From Streptomyces clavifer (lineage in GTDB: Bacteria > Actinomycetota > Actinomycetes > Streptomycetales > Streptomycetaceae), in assembly GCA_014651175.1 (NCBI GenBank), contig BMWJ01000001.1:310001-374000 (forward strand): 64,000 nucleotides of DNA, in the 5' to 3' direction. How positions within the stretch are numbered: position 1 is the first letter of the stretch; each line of letters starts with the position of its first letter. Below are positions 51,808-60,823 of the stretch, piece by piece. The notes below the pieces were generated by a model. That model was given only the letters and a program-made list of their open reading frames with translations. It was not told the origin of the DNA and ran no database searches. A program made the position numbers and the translations under genes.

Positions 51808-51851
51808 TGGGCCCCAGGGCCCAAGACCCCGGCACCCGACCGGAATAGGGT
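51808..51851 (+). promoter_or_regulatory. Prepilin peptidase promoter with GGGCCC element
   Basis: TGGGCCCCAGGGCCCAAGAC has half-sites at 51809 and 51817, 8 bp apart. TAGGGT (51846-51851) follows after 23 bp and ends six bases before GTG 51858, so the transcript is probably leaderless. Confidence 0.7.
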
Positions 51852-51857
51852 CGGCCC

Positions 51858-52661
51858 GTGGACGCCACACTGATTGCGGTCGCCGCGCTCTGGGGCGCCG
51901 TCACCGGACTGCTGCTCCCGCGCGCCGCGTACCGCTTCTCCGTCGAGCCGGAGGAGCCCTGGCGCGACGCGTGCCCGGCCGGGCACGCGCTCACCGGGCC
52001 CGGCCGCGGCTGGCTCGGCTCCACCCGCTGCGCGGCCTGCGCGGCGGACGTACCCGCGTTGCGGGGGAGCGGCGGTCCCGGGCCGGCCGCGGACGGCCCC
52101 CCGGAGACCGGCCGGCCCCGCTACGCCCCCGCCGTGCTCGCTCCCGTCACGACCGTGCTCGCCTGCATGGCCCTCGCCGCCGCCACCGGCCTCCGGCCCG
52201 AGCTCGCCGTCTGGCTGCTGCTGGCCCCCGTCGCCGTGCTCCTCGCCGTCATCGACCGCCGCGTCCACCGGCTGCCCGACCGGCTGACGCTGCCCCTGGC
52301 CGCCGCCGCCGTCCTCCTGCTGGGGGGTGCGGCCCTGCTGCCCGAACCCGGTGGCTCCTGGACCTCCGCGCTGCTCGGCGGAGCCGCGCTCGGCGGCTTC
52401 TACCTCCTGCTCTTCCTGATCAACCCGAACGGCATGGGGTTCGGCGACGTGAAGCTGGCCCTGGCCCTGGGCGTGGCACTGGGCTGGTACGGATGGGCGG
52501 TGCTGTCCGCCGGCGGTTTCGCCGGCTTCCTGTTCGGTGCCCTGTACGGCTTCGGACTGATCCTGCTGCGCCGTGCCGGACGCCGGACGGGCATCCCGTT
52601 CGGGCCGTTCATGATCGCGGGCGCGCTGGTCGGCCTTCTGTTCGGCGGCCTCGCCGCCTGA
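51858..52661 (+). CDS. A24 prepilin peptidase
   Basis: A 267-residue membrane aspartyl protease with about seven helices. The catalytic aspartates are Asp133 in AVIDRRVHRLPD and Asp197 in the GFGDVKL motif. A cytosolic loop contains Cys39 and the Cys58-x2-Cys61 pair, like the zinc loop of bifunctional PilD enzymes, although the fourth cysteine is replaced. It is expected to cleave Flp, both TadE-like pseudopilins and the two pilin-headed effectors. No other prepilin peptidase gene was seen here. Its promoter belongs to the GGGCCC group. Confidence 0.93.
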   Translation: MDATLIAVAALWGAVTGLLLPRAAYRFSVEPEEPWRDACPAGHALTGPGRGWLGSTRCAACAADVPALRGSGGPGPAADGPPETGRPRYAPAVLAPVTTVLACMALAAATGLRPELAVWLLLAPVAVLLAVIDRRVHRLPDRLTLPLAAAAVLLLGGAALLPEPGGSWTSALLGGAALGGFYLLLFLINPNGMGFGDVKLALALGVALGWYGWAVLSAGGFAGFLFGALYGFGLILLRRAGRRTGIPFGPFMIAGALVGLLFGGLAA

Positions 52662-52730
52662 TCTTCACCGGGAGCACTGACGTACGGATATACGGTCGCG
52701 GGCGCCGCGGACGGCTGGCACGATCCCCGT

Positions 52731-53528
52731 ATGACCGGACCGTCCGCACCGTCCCCGTCCGACGCCTCCGACGCACGCTTCGACGCCCTCGTCGCGGAGG
52801 CCGCAGCCGTCTCCGTCGACGGCTGGGACTTCTCCTGGCTCGACGGCCGTGCCACCGAGCAGCGCCCGTCGTGGGGCTACGCGCGCGCCATGGCGGGCCG
52901 GATGGCGGACGCACGGGCGGCCCTCGACATCCAGACCGGCGGCGGCGAGGTCCTCGCGTCCGCCCCGGTGCTGCCGCCGCTGACCGCGGCCACCGAGTCC
53001 TGGCCCCCCAACATCGCCCGCGCCACCGCCCTGCTGCACCCGCGCGGTGCCGTCGTCGTCGCGGACTCCGACGAGCCGCCGCTGCCCTTCGGGGACCACG
53101 CCTTCGACCTGGTGGTCAGCAGGCATCCGGTGGCCACCTGGTGGGCGGAGATCGCCCGGGTGCTGGCCCCCGGAGGCACGTACCTCTCCCAGGAGGTGGG
53201 CCCGGAGAGCGTGTTCGAGCTCATCGAGCACTTCCTCGGACCGCGGCCCGGCACGGCACGCGCCGCCCGGGACCCGCAGCACGCGCGGGCCGCCGCCGAG
53301 GCGGCCGGACTCGACGTCGTCGACCTGCGGGCGGAGCGGCTGCGTGTCGAATTCCTCGACATCGGTGCCGTCGTGTACTTCCTGCGCAAGGTCGTCTGGA
53401 TGGTCCCGGGCTTCACCGTCGAGGCGTATCTGCCCCAACTCCGCACCCTGCACCGGAAGATCGAGTCAGAGGGGCCGTTCGTCGCGCACAGCGCCCGCTT
53501 CCTGATCGAGGCCCGCAAGCCGGGGTAG
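52731..53528 (+). CDS. Class I SAM-dependent methyltransferase
   Basis: A 265-residue cytosolic protein. The SAM-binding motif I is ALDIQTGGGEVL, motif II/III lies around VVVADSDEPPLPFGDHAFDLVVS and the post-motif is EIARVLAPGGTYLSQEVG, typical of the Methyltransf_11/25 group. ATG 52731 has no clear ribosome site. It follows the prepilin peptidase by 69 bp on the same strand. The substrate is unknown; N-methylation of pilins is normally done by the peptidase itself, so a link is speculative. Confidence 0.87.
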   Translation: MTGPSAPSPSDASDARFDALVAEAAAVSVDGWDFSWLDGRATEQRPSWGYARAMAGRMADARAALDIQTGGGEVLASAPVLPPLTAATESWPPNIARATALLHPRGAVVVADSDEPPLPFGDHAFDLVVSRHPVATWWAEIARVLAPGGTYLSQEVGPESVFELIEHFLGPRPGTARAARDPQHARAAAEAAGLDVVDLRAERLRVEFLDIGAVVYFLRKVVWMVPGFTVEAYLPQLRTLHRKIESEGPFVAHSARFLIEARKPG

Positions 53529-53677
53529 CGCCAACGGGCGTACGCCGGAAGCGGCTTCGGCCCAGCGGTACGGTTCGCCCCCCATGGGCCGCCGGATGCA
53601 ACGGGAACCCCTGGTCCTCCGTCCTACCCCGGGGTAGTGCGACCCTGGTGGTTGAGCGCGCAACGAAGGAGCGGGTC

Positions 53678-54121
53678 ATGACGGTGGGAAGGGAAACGTC
53701 CGGCGAGGAGATCAGCCGGCCGCGCCACGGCAGGTCCGGCTGGCTCACCGGGGAGCGGATCACCGCCGTCCACGGACTGTTCTACCGGCCCGAAGGCCGG
53801 GCGGGGGAGCCGGAGGCGGTCGAGTTCGTGCTCTCCACGGGACAGTCGGTCCTCCTGACGTGCGCCTCCGGCCGGACGCTGCGCATCACCTCCGGCAGCT
53901 GGCCCGGGCTGCCCGCCTGGTGCGTGCCCGCGGGGCAGTGGCAGTTCGCACCGCTGAGCCGGTTGCCCCCACCGCCCTACGGAGGGGCGTGGACCGTCAT
54001 CGGCACGCAGGAGAGCCGGGACGAGCACGGCGAGGTGCGCGAGGCGGTCATCCGCTGCGAGAACGGCGACTTCGTGGTCACCGGCGGGGACACGGTCGCG
54101 ATCTGCTTCGCCCCCCGCTGA
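53678..54121 (+). CDS. Conserved hypothetical protein, 147 aa
   Basis: A 147-residue soluble protein from ATG 53678 with AAGGAG upstream. It appears all-beta: an N-terminal SGWLTGERITAVHGLFY strand, EAVEFVLSTGQSVLLTCASG and the C-terminal ENGDFVVTGGDTVAICFAPR. Tryptophans and the GSWPGLPAWCVPAG loop are notable. No catalytic motif, signal peptide or membrane helix is seen. I do not recognise a named family. Confidence 0.72.
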   Translation: MTVGRETSGEEISRPRHGRSGWLTGERITAVHGLFYRPEGRAGEPEAVEFVLSTGQSVLLTCASGRTLRITSGSWPGLPAWCVPAGQWQFAPLSRLPPPPYGGAWTVIGTQESRDEHGEVREAVIRCENGDFVVTGGDTVAICFAPR

Positions 54122-54293
54122 GCCGTCCGCCGCGGCCCCGGCTGCCTGCCCGCAGCCCCCGCAGCCGCCCGCACCGACGGCGGGCGCGGTCGCCGGTATG
54201 TGCTCGCAACGCAGTCCGGCGAACCCGGAGAGTAATTATTTCGTGGCGTGGCACGCAGCATCACTTACGAAGGGTTATGGTGGAAACCCCCCC

Positions 54294-54336
54294 TCGGGCC
54301 GGTCCGTAACCCCCCCCACGGACCGGCCCGTTTTTT
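54294..54336. terminator. Intrinsic terminator with U-tract
   Basis: CGGGCCGGTCCGT and ACGGACCGGCCCG form a 13-bp stem around a C-rich loop and are followed by TTTTTT, the most classical terminator in the window. It lies between convergent genes and could also end a short RNA starting after TATGGT near 54277. Confidence 0.9.
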
Positions 54337-54408
54337 CATGGCCCCGCGGTGAGGCCCCCGGCCCGCCCCGAACGCAGGCGGAACGGGCCCCGTACCGGGC
54401 GGGGAACA

Positions 54409-55446
54409 TCAGCCCCGGTTGGCCCAGATGTTCGTCCGTGCCGTGTCCACCGCGTAGGTGTCGATCTCCTTCAGCTCGTCCGCGGTCAGCACCGGAGCGG
54501 CGAGCGCGGCCACGTTCTGCTCCAGCTGCTTCACACTCGAGGCCCCGATCAGGGCGGACGTCATACGGCTGTCCCGCAGCACCCAGTTGAGCGCCAGCTG
54601 GGCGAGGGACTGCCCGCGGTCCCGGGCGATCCCGTTCAGCCCTCGCAGCCGGCGGAGCATCTCCTCGGAGAGCAGATCCGGGTCGAGGGACTTGCCCTGG
54701 CTGGCACGCGACCCCTCGGGGATACCCGCGAGGTACTTGTCCGTCAGCAGTCCCTGGGCGAGCGGCGCGAACGAGATGCAGCCCATACCGGCCGTCTCCA
54801 GCGTGTCCAGCAGCCCGTCGGCCTCCAGCCACCGGTTGACCATGGAATAGGAAGGCTGGTGGATCAGGGCCGGCACACCCATCTCCGCGAGCAGCCGGGC
54901 CGCCTCGGCGGTCTGCTCGGCGTTGTACGAGGACACGCCCGCGTACAGCGCCTTGCCCTGGCGTACGGCCGTGGCCAGCGCCCCCATCGTCTCCTCGAGC
55001 GGGGTGCCGGGGTCGAAACGGTGGGAGTAGAAGATGTCGACGTGATCGAGCCCCATCCGCTTCAGTGAGGCGTCGAGCGAGGACAGCAGGTACTTGCGGG
55101 AGCCCCACTCCCCGTACGGGCCGGGGTGCATCTGGTATCCGGCCTTGGTGGAGATGATCAGTTCGTCCCGGTACGGGGCGAAGTCCTGCTGGAAGAGCTT
55201 GCCGAAGTTCAGCTCGGCCGAGCCGGGCGGCGGGCCGTAGTTGTTGGCCAGATCGAAGTGGGTCACACCGAGGTCGAAGGCGCGACGGAGGATGGCCCGC
55301 TGGGAGCCCAGGCTGCGGTCGTCGCCGAAGTTGTGCCACAGGCCGAGCGAGATGGCGGGGAGCTTGAGACCGCTGCGGCCGGTGCGGCGGTACTCCATGG
55401 AGTCGTAGCGCGAGTCGGCGGCGCGATGGGGGAGGTAATCAGTCAC
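54409..55446 (-). CDS. Aldo-keto reductase (L-glyceraldehyde-3-phosphate reductase type)
   Basis: A 345-residue NADPH-dependent reductase. The catalytic Tyr and Asp are in THFDLANNYGPPPGSAE, Lys in LIISTKAGY and His in DIFYSHRFDP. The opening MEYRRTGRSGLKLPAISLGL and the ending EIDTYAVD closely follow the E. coli YghZ/GpR group, which reduces L-glyceraldehyde 3-phosphate and methylglyoxal. Length is normal. It is monocistronic. Confidence 0.92.
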   Translation of the reverse strand: MTDYLPHRAADSRYDSMEYRRTGRSGLKLPAISLGLWHNFGDDRSLGSQRAILRRAFDLGVTHFDLANNYGPPPGSAELNFGKLFQQDFAPYRDELIISTKAGYQMHPGPYGEWGSRKYLLSSLDASLKRMGLDHVDIFYSHRFDPGTPLEETMGALATAVRQGKALYAGVSSYNAEQTAEAARLLAEMGVPALIHQPSYSMVNRWLEADGLLDTLETAGMGCISFAPLAQGLLTDKYLAGIPEGSRASQGKSLDPDLLSEEMLRRLRGLNGIARDRGQSLAQLALNWVLRDSRMTSALIGASSVKQLEQNVAALAAPVLTADELKEIDTYAVDTARTNIWANRG

Positions 55447-55655
55447 GTTTCACTCCTTATCACGGACTTGTGACAGGCCGGGGTGGGCCCCCGTGACCCG
55501 GCGGCAGTAATGTGGCGCCTTCGGGACTTGCCGATCTGCGGCGCGTGAGCGTGGTGTGCGGACTGCGCGGCGATCCCCCGGGGACGGCCCCGGACCCCCG
55601 GCGACGGGGAGGGCGGGCCCGCGTCGGCCCGTACGGAACCGAGAGGGTGAACTCA

Positions 55656-56417
55656 GTGAATCTGCGCGACCTGGTGTACGGGCTCTACGCGCGCCGGGTG
55701 GAGGGACGCCTGGACCACTCCCAGGTGCCCAAGCACATCGGAGTCATCCTCGACGGGAACCGGCGGTGGGCTAAGGCCTCCGGCGGCTCGGCGGTGCAGG
55801 GGCACCAGGCCGGGGCGGACAAGATCTCCGAGCTGCTCGGCTGGTGCAGCGAGACCGAGGTCGAGGTCGTCACCCTCTGGCTGCTGTCCACGGACAACTT
55901 CGACCGGCCCGAGGCGGAGCTCGTCCCGCTGCTCGGCATCATCGAGAACACCGTGCGCCGGCTGGCGGCCGACGGGCGGTGGCGCGTCCACCACGTCGGC
56001 ACGCTCGACCTGCTCCCCGCGCGGACCCAGACCGTCCTCAAGGAGGCGGAGGAGGCCACGGCGGGTACCGAGGGGATAATCGTCAACGTCGCCGTCGGCT
56101 ACGGAGGCCGCCAGGAGATCGCGGACGCGGTGCGGTCCCTGCTGCTGGAGCACTCCTCCAGGGGCACGACCTTCGAGGAGCTCGCCGAGGTCGTCTCCAC
56201 CGACCTCATCTCCGAGCACCTCTACACCCGTGGGCAGCCCGATCCGGACCTGGTGATCCGCACCAGCGGCGAGCAGCGGCTGTCGGGCTTCATGCTCTGG
56301 CAGAGCGCCCATTCGGAGTACTACTTCTGCGAGGTGTTCTGGCCGGCCTTCCGCAAGGTCGACTTCCTCCGCGCCCTGCGCGACTACGCGGCCCGCCACC
56401 GCCGCTACGGCACCTGA
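55656..56417 (+). CDS. uppS: cis-Prenyltransferase (UppS family)
   Basis: A 253-residue soluble isoprenyl diphosphate synthase. GTG 55656 is chosen because GAGAGGG lies eight bases upstream and it gives MNLRDLVYGLYARRVEG; another GTG three codons earlier has no spacing for a ribosome site. Motifs are KHIGVILDGNRRWAKASG (catalytic Asp), LWLLSTDNFDRP and DLVIRTSGEQRLSGFMLWQS with the downstream E-x-Y-F-x-E. It condenses isopentenyl diphosphate units into polyprenyl diphosphate used as a sugar carrier. Chain length cannot be deduced. Confidence 0.93.
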   Translation: MNLRDLVYGLYARRVEGRLDHSQVPKHIGVILDGNRRWAKASGGSAVQGHQAGADKISELLGWCSETEVEVVTLWLLSTDNFDRPEAELVPLLGIIENTVRRLAADGRWRVHHVGTLDLLPARTQTVLKEAEEATAGTEGIIVNVAVGYGGRQEIADAVRSLLLEHSSRGTTFEELAEVVSTDLISEHLYTRGQPDPDLVIRTSGEQRLSGFMLWQSAHSEYYFCEVFWPAFRKVDFLRALRDYAARHRRYGT

Positions 56418-56765
56418 GGCCCCGTCCTCATCCACGGAGGGCGCGGCGGACGGTAAAGGCCCGCGCCACCCGGGTGCGCCGCTGGTCCACGCCGCGCGCA
56501 TGGCTTCGCGTGTTCGAGGGAATACCCCTGTCAGGTCGATGTCCGGTCACCAACCAGGCGGACGTCGCAGCCAAGTGAGCGGCACCCAGCCCGCTCGCCC
56601 GGGAGGCCCTTTGCACACGAAGGACCGCACACCGTGCGGCCGACGCGGAGGGCCGGCGTTCGGCCCGCGCACGGGGTCCGAACCCGGTCCGTCCTCTCCC
56701 TTCGGGAAGTTCCGCGACCTCCGTCGCACTCCCCGACCTCGTCCGAGGGGGTACGTCCTTCCGTG

Positions 56766-58085
56766 GTGACCAGCACTAAGCGCCGCATGCCCGACAGGCG
56801 CACCTATGTTCTCGACACCAGCGTCCTGCTGGCCGACCCCAACGCCATGGCCCGCTTCGACGAGCACGAGGTGGTGCTCCCGATCGTCGTCGTCACGGAG
56901 CTGGAAGCCAAACGGCACCATCCCGAGCTCGGGTACTTCGCCCGGCAGGCCCTGCGCCTGCTGGACGACTTCCGGGTCCGGTACGGCCGACTGGACGCCC
57001 CGATCCCGCTCGGGGATCTGGGCGGGACGCTCCGTGTCGAACTCAACCACTCCGACCCCGGCGTCCTGCCGGCCGGCTACCGGTTGGGGGACAACGACTC
57101 ACGGATTCTCGCGGTGGCGCGCAATCTGCAGGCCGAGGGGTACGACGTCACGGTCGTCTCCAAGGACCTGCCGCTCAGGATCAAGGCGTCGTCGGTCGGC
57201 CTCCTCGCCGAGGAGTACCGCGCCGAACTCGCCATCACCGACTCCGGCTGGACCGGGATGTCGGAGCTGAGCCTCGCCGCCGAACAGGTCGACCTGCTGT
57301 TCAGTGAGGAGACGCTCTTCATCCCCGAGGCGGCCGAATACCCCGTGCACACCGGGCTGGTCCTCCAGTCCGAGCGCGGCAAGGCACTCGGGAGGGTCAC
57401 GGCCGAAGGCAGTGTGCGTCTCGTGCGCGGCGACCGGGAGGCCTTCGGGATCCACGGCCGCAGCGCCGAGCAGCGCATCGCGCTCGACCTGCTCCTCGAC
57501 CCGGACGTCGGCATCGTGTCCATGGGGGGCCGGGCGGGCACCGGCAAGTCGGCCCTGGCGCTCTGCGCGGGTCTGGAGGCGGTGCTGGAGCGCCGGCAGC
57601 ACAAGAAGGTGATGGTCTTCCGTCCGCTGTACGCGGTCGGCGGCCAGGAGCTCGGCTATCTCCCCGGCAGCGAGTCCGAGAAGATGAGCCCCTGGGCGCA
57701 GGCGGTCTTCGACACGCTGTCGGCGGTCGCCGGGCGCGAGGTCATCGAAGAGGTGCTGGGGCGCGGGATGCTGGAGATCCTGCCGCTCACCCACATCCGG
57801 GGCCGCTCGCTCCACGACGCGTTCGTGATCGTCGACGAGGCGCAGTCGCTCGAGCGGAATGTCCTGCTGACCGTGTTGTCCCGGATCGGGACGAATTCGC
57901 GGGTGGTGCTCACCCACGACGTGGCCCAGCGGGACAACCTCAGGGTCGGCCGGTACGACGGAGTCGTCGCCGTGGTCGAGAAGCTGAAGGGGCATCCGCT
58001 CTTCGCGCATGTCACGCTCACCCGCTCCGAGCGCTCGCAGATCGCCGCGCTGGTGACCGAAATGCTGGAGGAAGGCCGCATCTGA
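56766..58085 (+). CDS. PIN-PhoH family RNA nuclease/helicase-like ATPase
   Basis: A 439-residue protein with an N-terminal PIN ribonuclease domain (about 8-150: [43 protein letters not shown] with the acidic site) and a C-terminal PhoH ATPase with Walker [17 protein letters not shown] and Walker [16 protein letters not shown]. PhoH2-type proteins are RNA helicase/RNases, often in PIN toxin context. GTG 56766 gives the conserved [20 protein letters not shown] hairpin follows the stop. Confidence 0.93.
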   Translation: MTSTKRRMPDRRTYVLDTSVLLADPNAMARFDEHEVVLPIVVVTELEAKRHHPELGYFARQALRLLDDFRVRYGRLDAPIPLGDLGGTLRVELNHSDPGVLPAGYRLGDNDSRILAVARNLQAEGYDVTVVSKDLPLRIKASSVGLLAEEYRAELAITDSGWTGMSELSLAAEQVDLLFSEETLFIPEAAEYPVHTGLVLQSERGKALGRVTAEGSVRLVRGDREAFGIHGRSAEQRIALDLLLDPDVGIVSMGGRAGTGKSALALCAGLEAVLERRQHKKVMVFRPLYAVGGQELGYLPGSESEKMSPWAQAVFDTLSAVAGREVIEEVLGRGMLEILPLTHIRGRSLHDAFVIVDEAQSLERNVLLTVLSRIGTNSRVVLTHDVAQRDNLRVGRYDGVVAVVEKLKGHPLFAHVTLTRSERSQIAALVTEMLEEGRI

Positions 58086-58475
58086 CACGGAAGTTCCCAC
58101 CCGATGCCGTCCGGCGAGCCAAGGATCCTAGCCGGGCGGCATCGTGCTGCGCCGTCATTTCCAGAAAAGACGTGCCCCAAACGAGGTGTGAGCTTTAACA
58201 CGCAACACAGAATTGCAACGCGCCGTGTCCTTCCGGCAGAGTCTTGCTTCCGTCAGGCCCCGCATACGGCACTTGGGCACCTCCAGAGGCGCCACGCACC
58301 ACACAACTCAACACCTGCCGTCCGTATGCCGCCCGCGAGCACCACGCGGCACTTCCGAAAGGGAGTTGCCCACCGGGCCCGTGCCTCCCGTGACCCAAGC
58401 AGTAGGGAGGCCAGTGTCAAGGGCACGATTGCGCCCGCGAGGTCACCTAAGCGGGCGATGCTGGAAGGACACCGT
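58086..58475. other. Long leader region upstream of the transglycosylase gene
   Basis: The region holds the phoH terminator (58102-58144) and more than 300 bp of unusually low-GC, direct-repeat-poor sequence that could be a structured 5' leader. I looked for the c-di-AMP (ydaO) riboswitch core common before Streptomyces wall hydrolases and did not find it. Confidence 0.45.
58102..58144 (+). terminator. Terminator after the PIN-PhoH gene
   Basis: CGATGCCG-T-CCGGC pairs with GCCGG-G-CGGCATCG around a 15-base loop, 16 bp after the stop. Confidence 0.75.
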
Positions 58476-59189
58476 GTGAGCCGGATCTCGGTCCGGGGGT
58501 TCGCCGTGGCATCTGCCACCGCCGTAACCACCGTAGGCGCCGTTGTAGGCGTTGCGTCGGGCAGCACTCCCGCTGTCGACGACAACAACTTCGAGGCGGC
58601 CGCAGCCGACACCACGCTGCTCGCAGACATTCCCGCGGGTCAGCAGGCCCAGGTGCAGACCGCTTCGCTGACACAGCAGGCCGACGCGCAGGCCTCCGCG
58701 GCGGACGCGGCAGCCAAGAAGTCCGCCGAGGAGACTGCCCGCGTCCAGGCTGCCAAGGACGCCAAGTCGAAGAAGCAGGCGGCCGAGGACAAGCTGGAGG
58801 CCGAGCGCGAGGCCAAGGCGAAGGCCAAGGACGACGCCGAGCGTGCGAGCCGGTCCTCCGTCCGTGACGCCTCCTCGTTCTCCGCCAAGGGCTCCTACAC
58901 GGTGGCCGAAGTCCAGGCGATGGCCCGGCGGATGGTTCCTGCCGACCAGTTCCAGTGCTTCAGCAACATCGTGAACCACGAGTCGACGTGGAACTACCGG
59001 GCGAGCAACCCGTCGTCCGGGGCGTACGGCCTGATGCAGGCGCTCCCCGCCTCGAAGATGGTCTCCGCCGGCGCCGACTGGCAGACCAACCCGGCCACCC
59101 AGATCAAGTGGGGCCTCAGCTACATGGACGGCCGCTACGGCAGCCCGTGCGGCGCCTGGTCGTTCTGGCAGGCCAACAACTGGTACTAG
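58476..59189 (+). CDS. Secreted lytic transglycosylase-like protein
   Basis: A 237-residue exported protein. GTG 58476 is chosen because GGAAGGA lies six bases upstream. The N-terminal hydrophobic segment (RGFAVASATAVTTVGAVVG) acts as signal or anchor. Residues about 60-140 form an Ala/Lys/Glu-rich coiled coil. The C-terminal SLT-like domain has CFSNIVNHESTWNYRASNPS (catalytic Glu in NHES), GAYGLMQALP and a cysteine pair. It probably trims peptidoglycan during growth. A strong terminator follows. Confidence 0.88.
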   Translation: MSRISVRGFAVASATAVTTVGAVVGVASGSTPAVDDNNFEAAAADTTLLADIPAGQQAQVQTASLTQQADAQASAADAAAKKSAEETARVQAAKDAKSKKQAAEDKLEAEREAKAKAKDDAERASRSSVRDASSFSAKGSYTVAEVQAMARRMVPADQFQCFSNIVNHESTWNYRASNPSSGAYGLMQALPASKMVSAGADWQTNPATQIKWGLSYMDGRYGSPCGAWSFWQANNWY

Positions 59190-59220
59190 GGAACCCCCGG
59201 GTCCCCGCGCTCGACCTCCG

Positions 59221-59257
59221 TGATGCCCCGCACCGTCCTACGGTGCGGGGCATCACG
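59221..59257 (+). terminator. Strong hairpin terminator
   Basis: GTGATGCCCCGCACCG and its exact complement are separated by TCCTA, giving a 16-bp stem 31 bp after the transglycosylase stop. Confidence 0.88.
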
Positions 59258-59322
59258 CTGTACGGTCGATCCGAGCAGCTCCGGGGGGAGTGAGGGGAGC
59301 TGACGGGGGAAAGGGAAAAATC

Positions 59323-60720
59323 ATGTCCAAACTTCCGGGATGGCTCGGTCGGCTGGGTGCTGAACTGACCGCGGTCGGGGCGCGCCTGGAAGAACGGCGC
59401 GCCGAGGGTGCCCGCCGCGACGACGCGGACGCCGACGCCGCGGAGACGTCCTCGTCGACGCTCTCGACCGTTGCCGCCGAACAGGTGCCCGCTCCCCCCT
59501 CCTACGCCCCCTCCGTCGCCGCCAGGCCCGACCCGGTCGCCGCGATCCCGTGGGGGATGCGCGTCGCCGCCGAGGCGGGCTGGCGGCTGCTGGTCCTGGC
59601 GGGCACGCTCTGGGTGCTGATGCGCGTCGTCAGCGCCGTCCAGCTGGTCGTCCTCGCCTTCGTCGCCGCACTGCTGGTGACCGCGATGCTCCAGCCCACC
59701 GTCGTACGGCTGAGGCGGCTCGGGCTGCCGCGGGGTCTCGCCACCGCCGTCACCGCCGTGCTCGGCTTCGTCGTCATGGGCCTGGTCGGCTGGTTCGTCG
59801 TGTGGCAGGTGATGGACAATCTGGACACGCTCTCCGACAAGGTGCGCGACGGCATCGACGAGCTGAAGCGCTGGCTGCTCGACAGCCCGTTCCACGTCAC
59901 CGAGTCGCAGATCAACGACATCGCGAAGAACCTCAGCGACACCATCGGGACCAACACCGAGGAGATCACCTCCGCAGGGCTGCAGGGCGTCACCGTGATG
60001 GTGGAGGTCCTCACCGGGATACTGCTGGCGATGTTCTCGACGCTCTTCCTGCTCTACGACGGGAAGCGCATCTGGCAGTGGGTGCTCAAGCTGGTCCCCT
60101 CCCAGGCCCGCCCCGGAGTGGCCGGCGCGGGACCGCGCGCCTGGCGGACGCTGACCGCCTACGTGCGGGGCACGGTGATCGTCGCCCTGATCGACGCGAT
60201 CTTCATCGGTCTGGGGATCTACATCCTCGATGTGCCGATGGCGGTGCCGCTCGCCGTCTTCATCTTCCTCTTCGCCTTCATCCCCCTGGTCGGCGCCGTG
60301 ATCTCCGGGGCACTCGCCGTGGTCGTCGCGCTCGTCACCCAGGGCGTGTTCACCGCCCTGATGGCGCTCCTCGTGGTGCTCGCGGTGCAGCAGATCGAGG
60401 GCCACATCCTGCAGCCCTTCATCCTGGGCCGCGCGGTGCGCGTCCACCCGCTGGCCGTCGTCCTGTCGGTCGCCGCCGGCGGCATGATCGCCGGTATCGG
60501 AGGTGCGGTCGTCGCCGTCCCGCTCGTCGCCGTGACGAACACGGTGGTCGGCTACCTGCGGGCGTACGGGCGGGAGACCGCCCTGCGCCACTCGCCCCCG
60601 CCGCACGGCGCGACGGCCATCTCGGTGGCGCCGACGCCGGCCCCCGCCACCCGCGGGGCCGACGACGCACCGGAGCCCGCGGGCGCCGAGCCGGGCGCGC
60701 AGGACGAGTCGCCGAAGTGA
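59323..60720 (+). CDS. AI-2E family membrane transporter
   Basis: A 465-residue membrane protein of the AI-2E/PerM family. A disordered N-terminus of about 75 residues precedes eight helices (LVVLAFVAALLVTAMLQP, AVTAVLGFVVMGLVGWFVV, the pore region IVALIDAIFIGLGIYIL and VFIFLFAFIPLVGAVISG). The C-terminal tail is Pro/Ala-rich. ATG 59323 follows GGGGAAAGGG. Members export quorum signals or act as Na+/H+ antiporters; the substrate here is unknown. Confidence 0.9.
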   Translation: MSKLPGWLGRLGAELTAVGARLEERRAEGARRDDADADAAETSSSTLSTVAAEQVPAPPSYAPSVAARPDPVAAIPWGMRVAAEAGWRLLVLAGTLWVLMRVVSAVQLVVLAFVAALLVTAMLQPTVVRLRRLGLPRGLATAVTAVLGFVVMGLVGWFVVWQVMDNLDTLSDKVRDGIDELKRWLLDSPFHVTESQINDIAKNLSDTIGTNTEEITSAGLQGVTVMVEVLTGILLAMFSTLFLLYDGKRIWQWVLKLVPSQARPGVAGAGPRAWRTLTAYVRGTVIVALIDAIFIGLGIYILDVPMAVPLAVFIFLFAFIPLVGAVISGALAVVVALVTQGVFTALMALLVVLAVQQIEGHILQPFILGRAVRVHPLAVVLSVAAGGMIAGIGGAVVAVPLVAVTNTVVGYLRAYGRETALRHSPPPHGATAISVAPTPAPATRGADDAPEPAGAEPGAQDESPK

Positions 60721-60761
60721 GGCCGCGGGACCACGGTCCACAGGAGCGGCGCGGAACATGA

Positions 60762-60800
60762 GAAGGGCCCCGGGGACGGTCGGTCGTCCACGGGGCCCTC
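60762..60800. terminator. Bidirectional terminator before ahpD
   Basis: GAAGGGCCCCG-GGGAC and GTCC-A-CGGGGCCCTC form an imperfect long stem in the space between convergent genes, ending near CTCGTTT. Confidence 0.75.
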
Positions 60801-60823
60801 CTCGTTTAAGGGGTACTGCGGTC

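Noticed and set aside
51763-51824. GGGCCC element at 51808 acting on the DUF192 gene in the minus direction
   Set aside because: No -10 box at 23-24 bp on that strand; the plus-strand spacing to TAGGGT fits instead.
58150-58475. c-di-AMP (ydaO) riboswitch before the transglycosylase gene
   Set aside because: Expected by analogy with other Streptomyces wall hydrolases, but the conserved core elements could not be found by eye; a covariance model search would decide.
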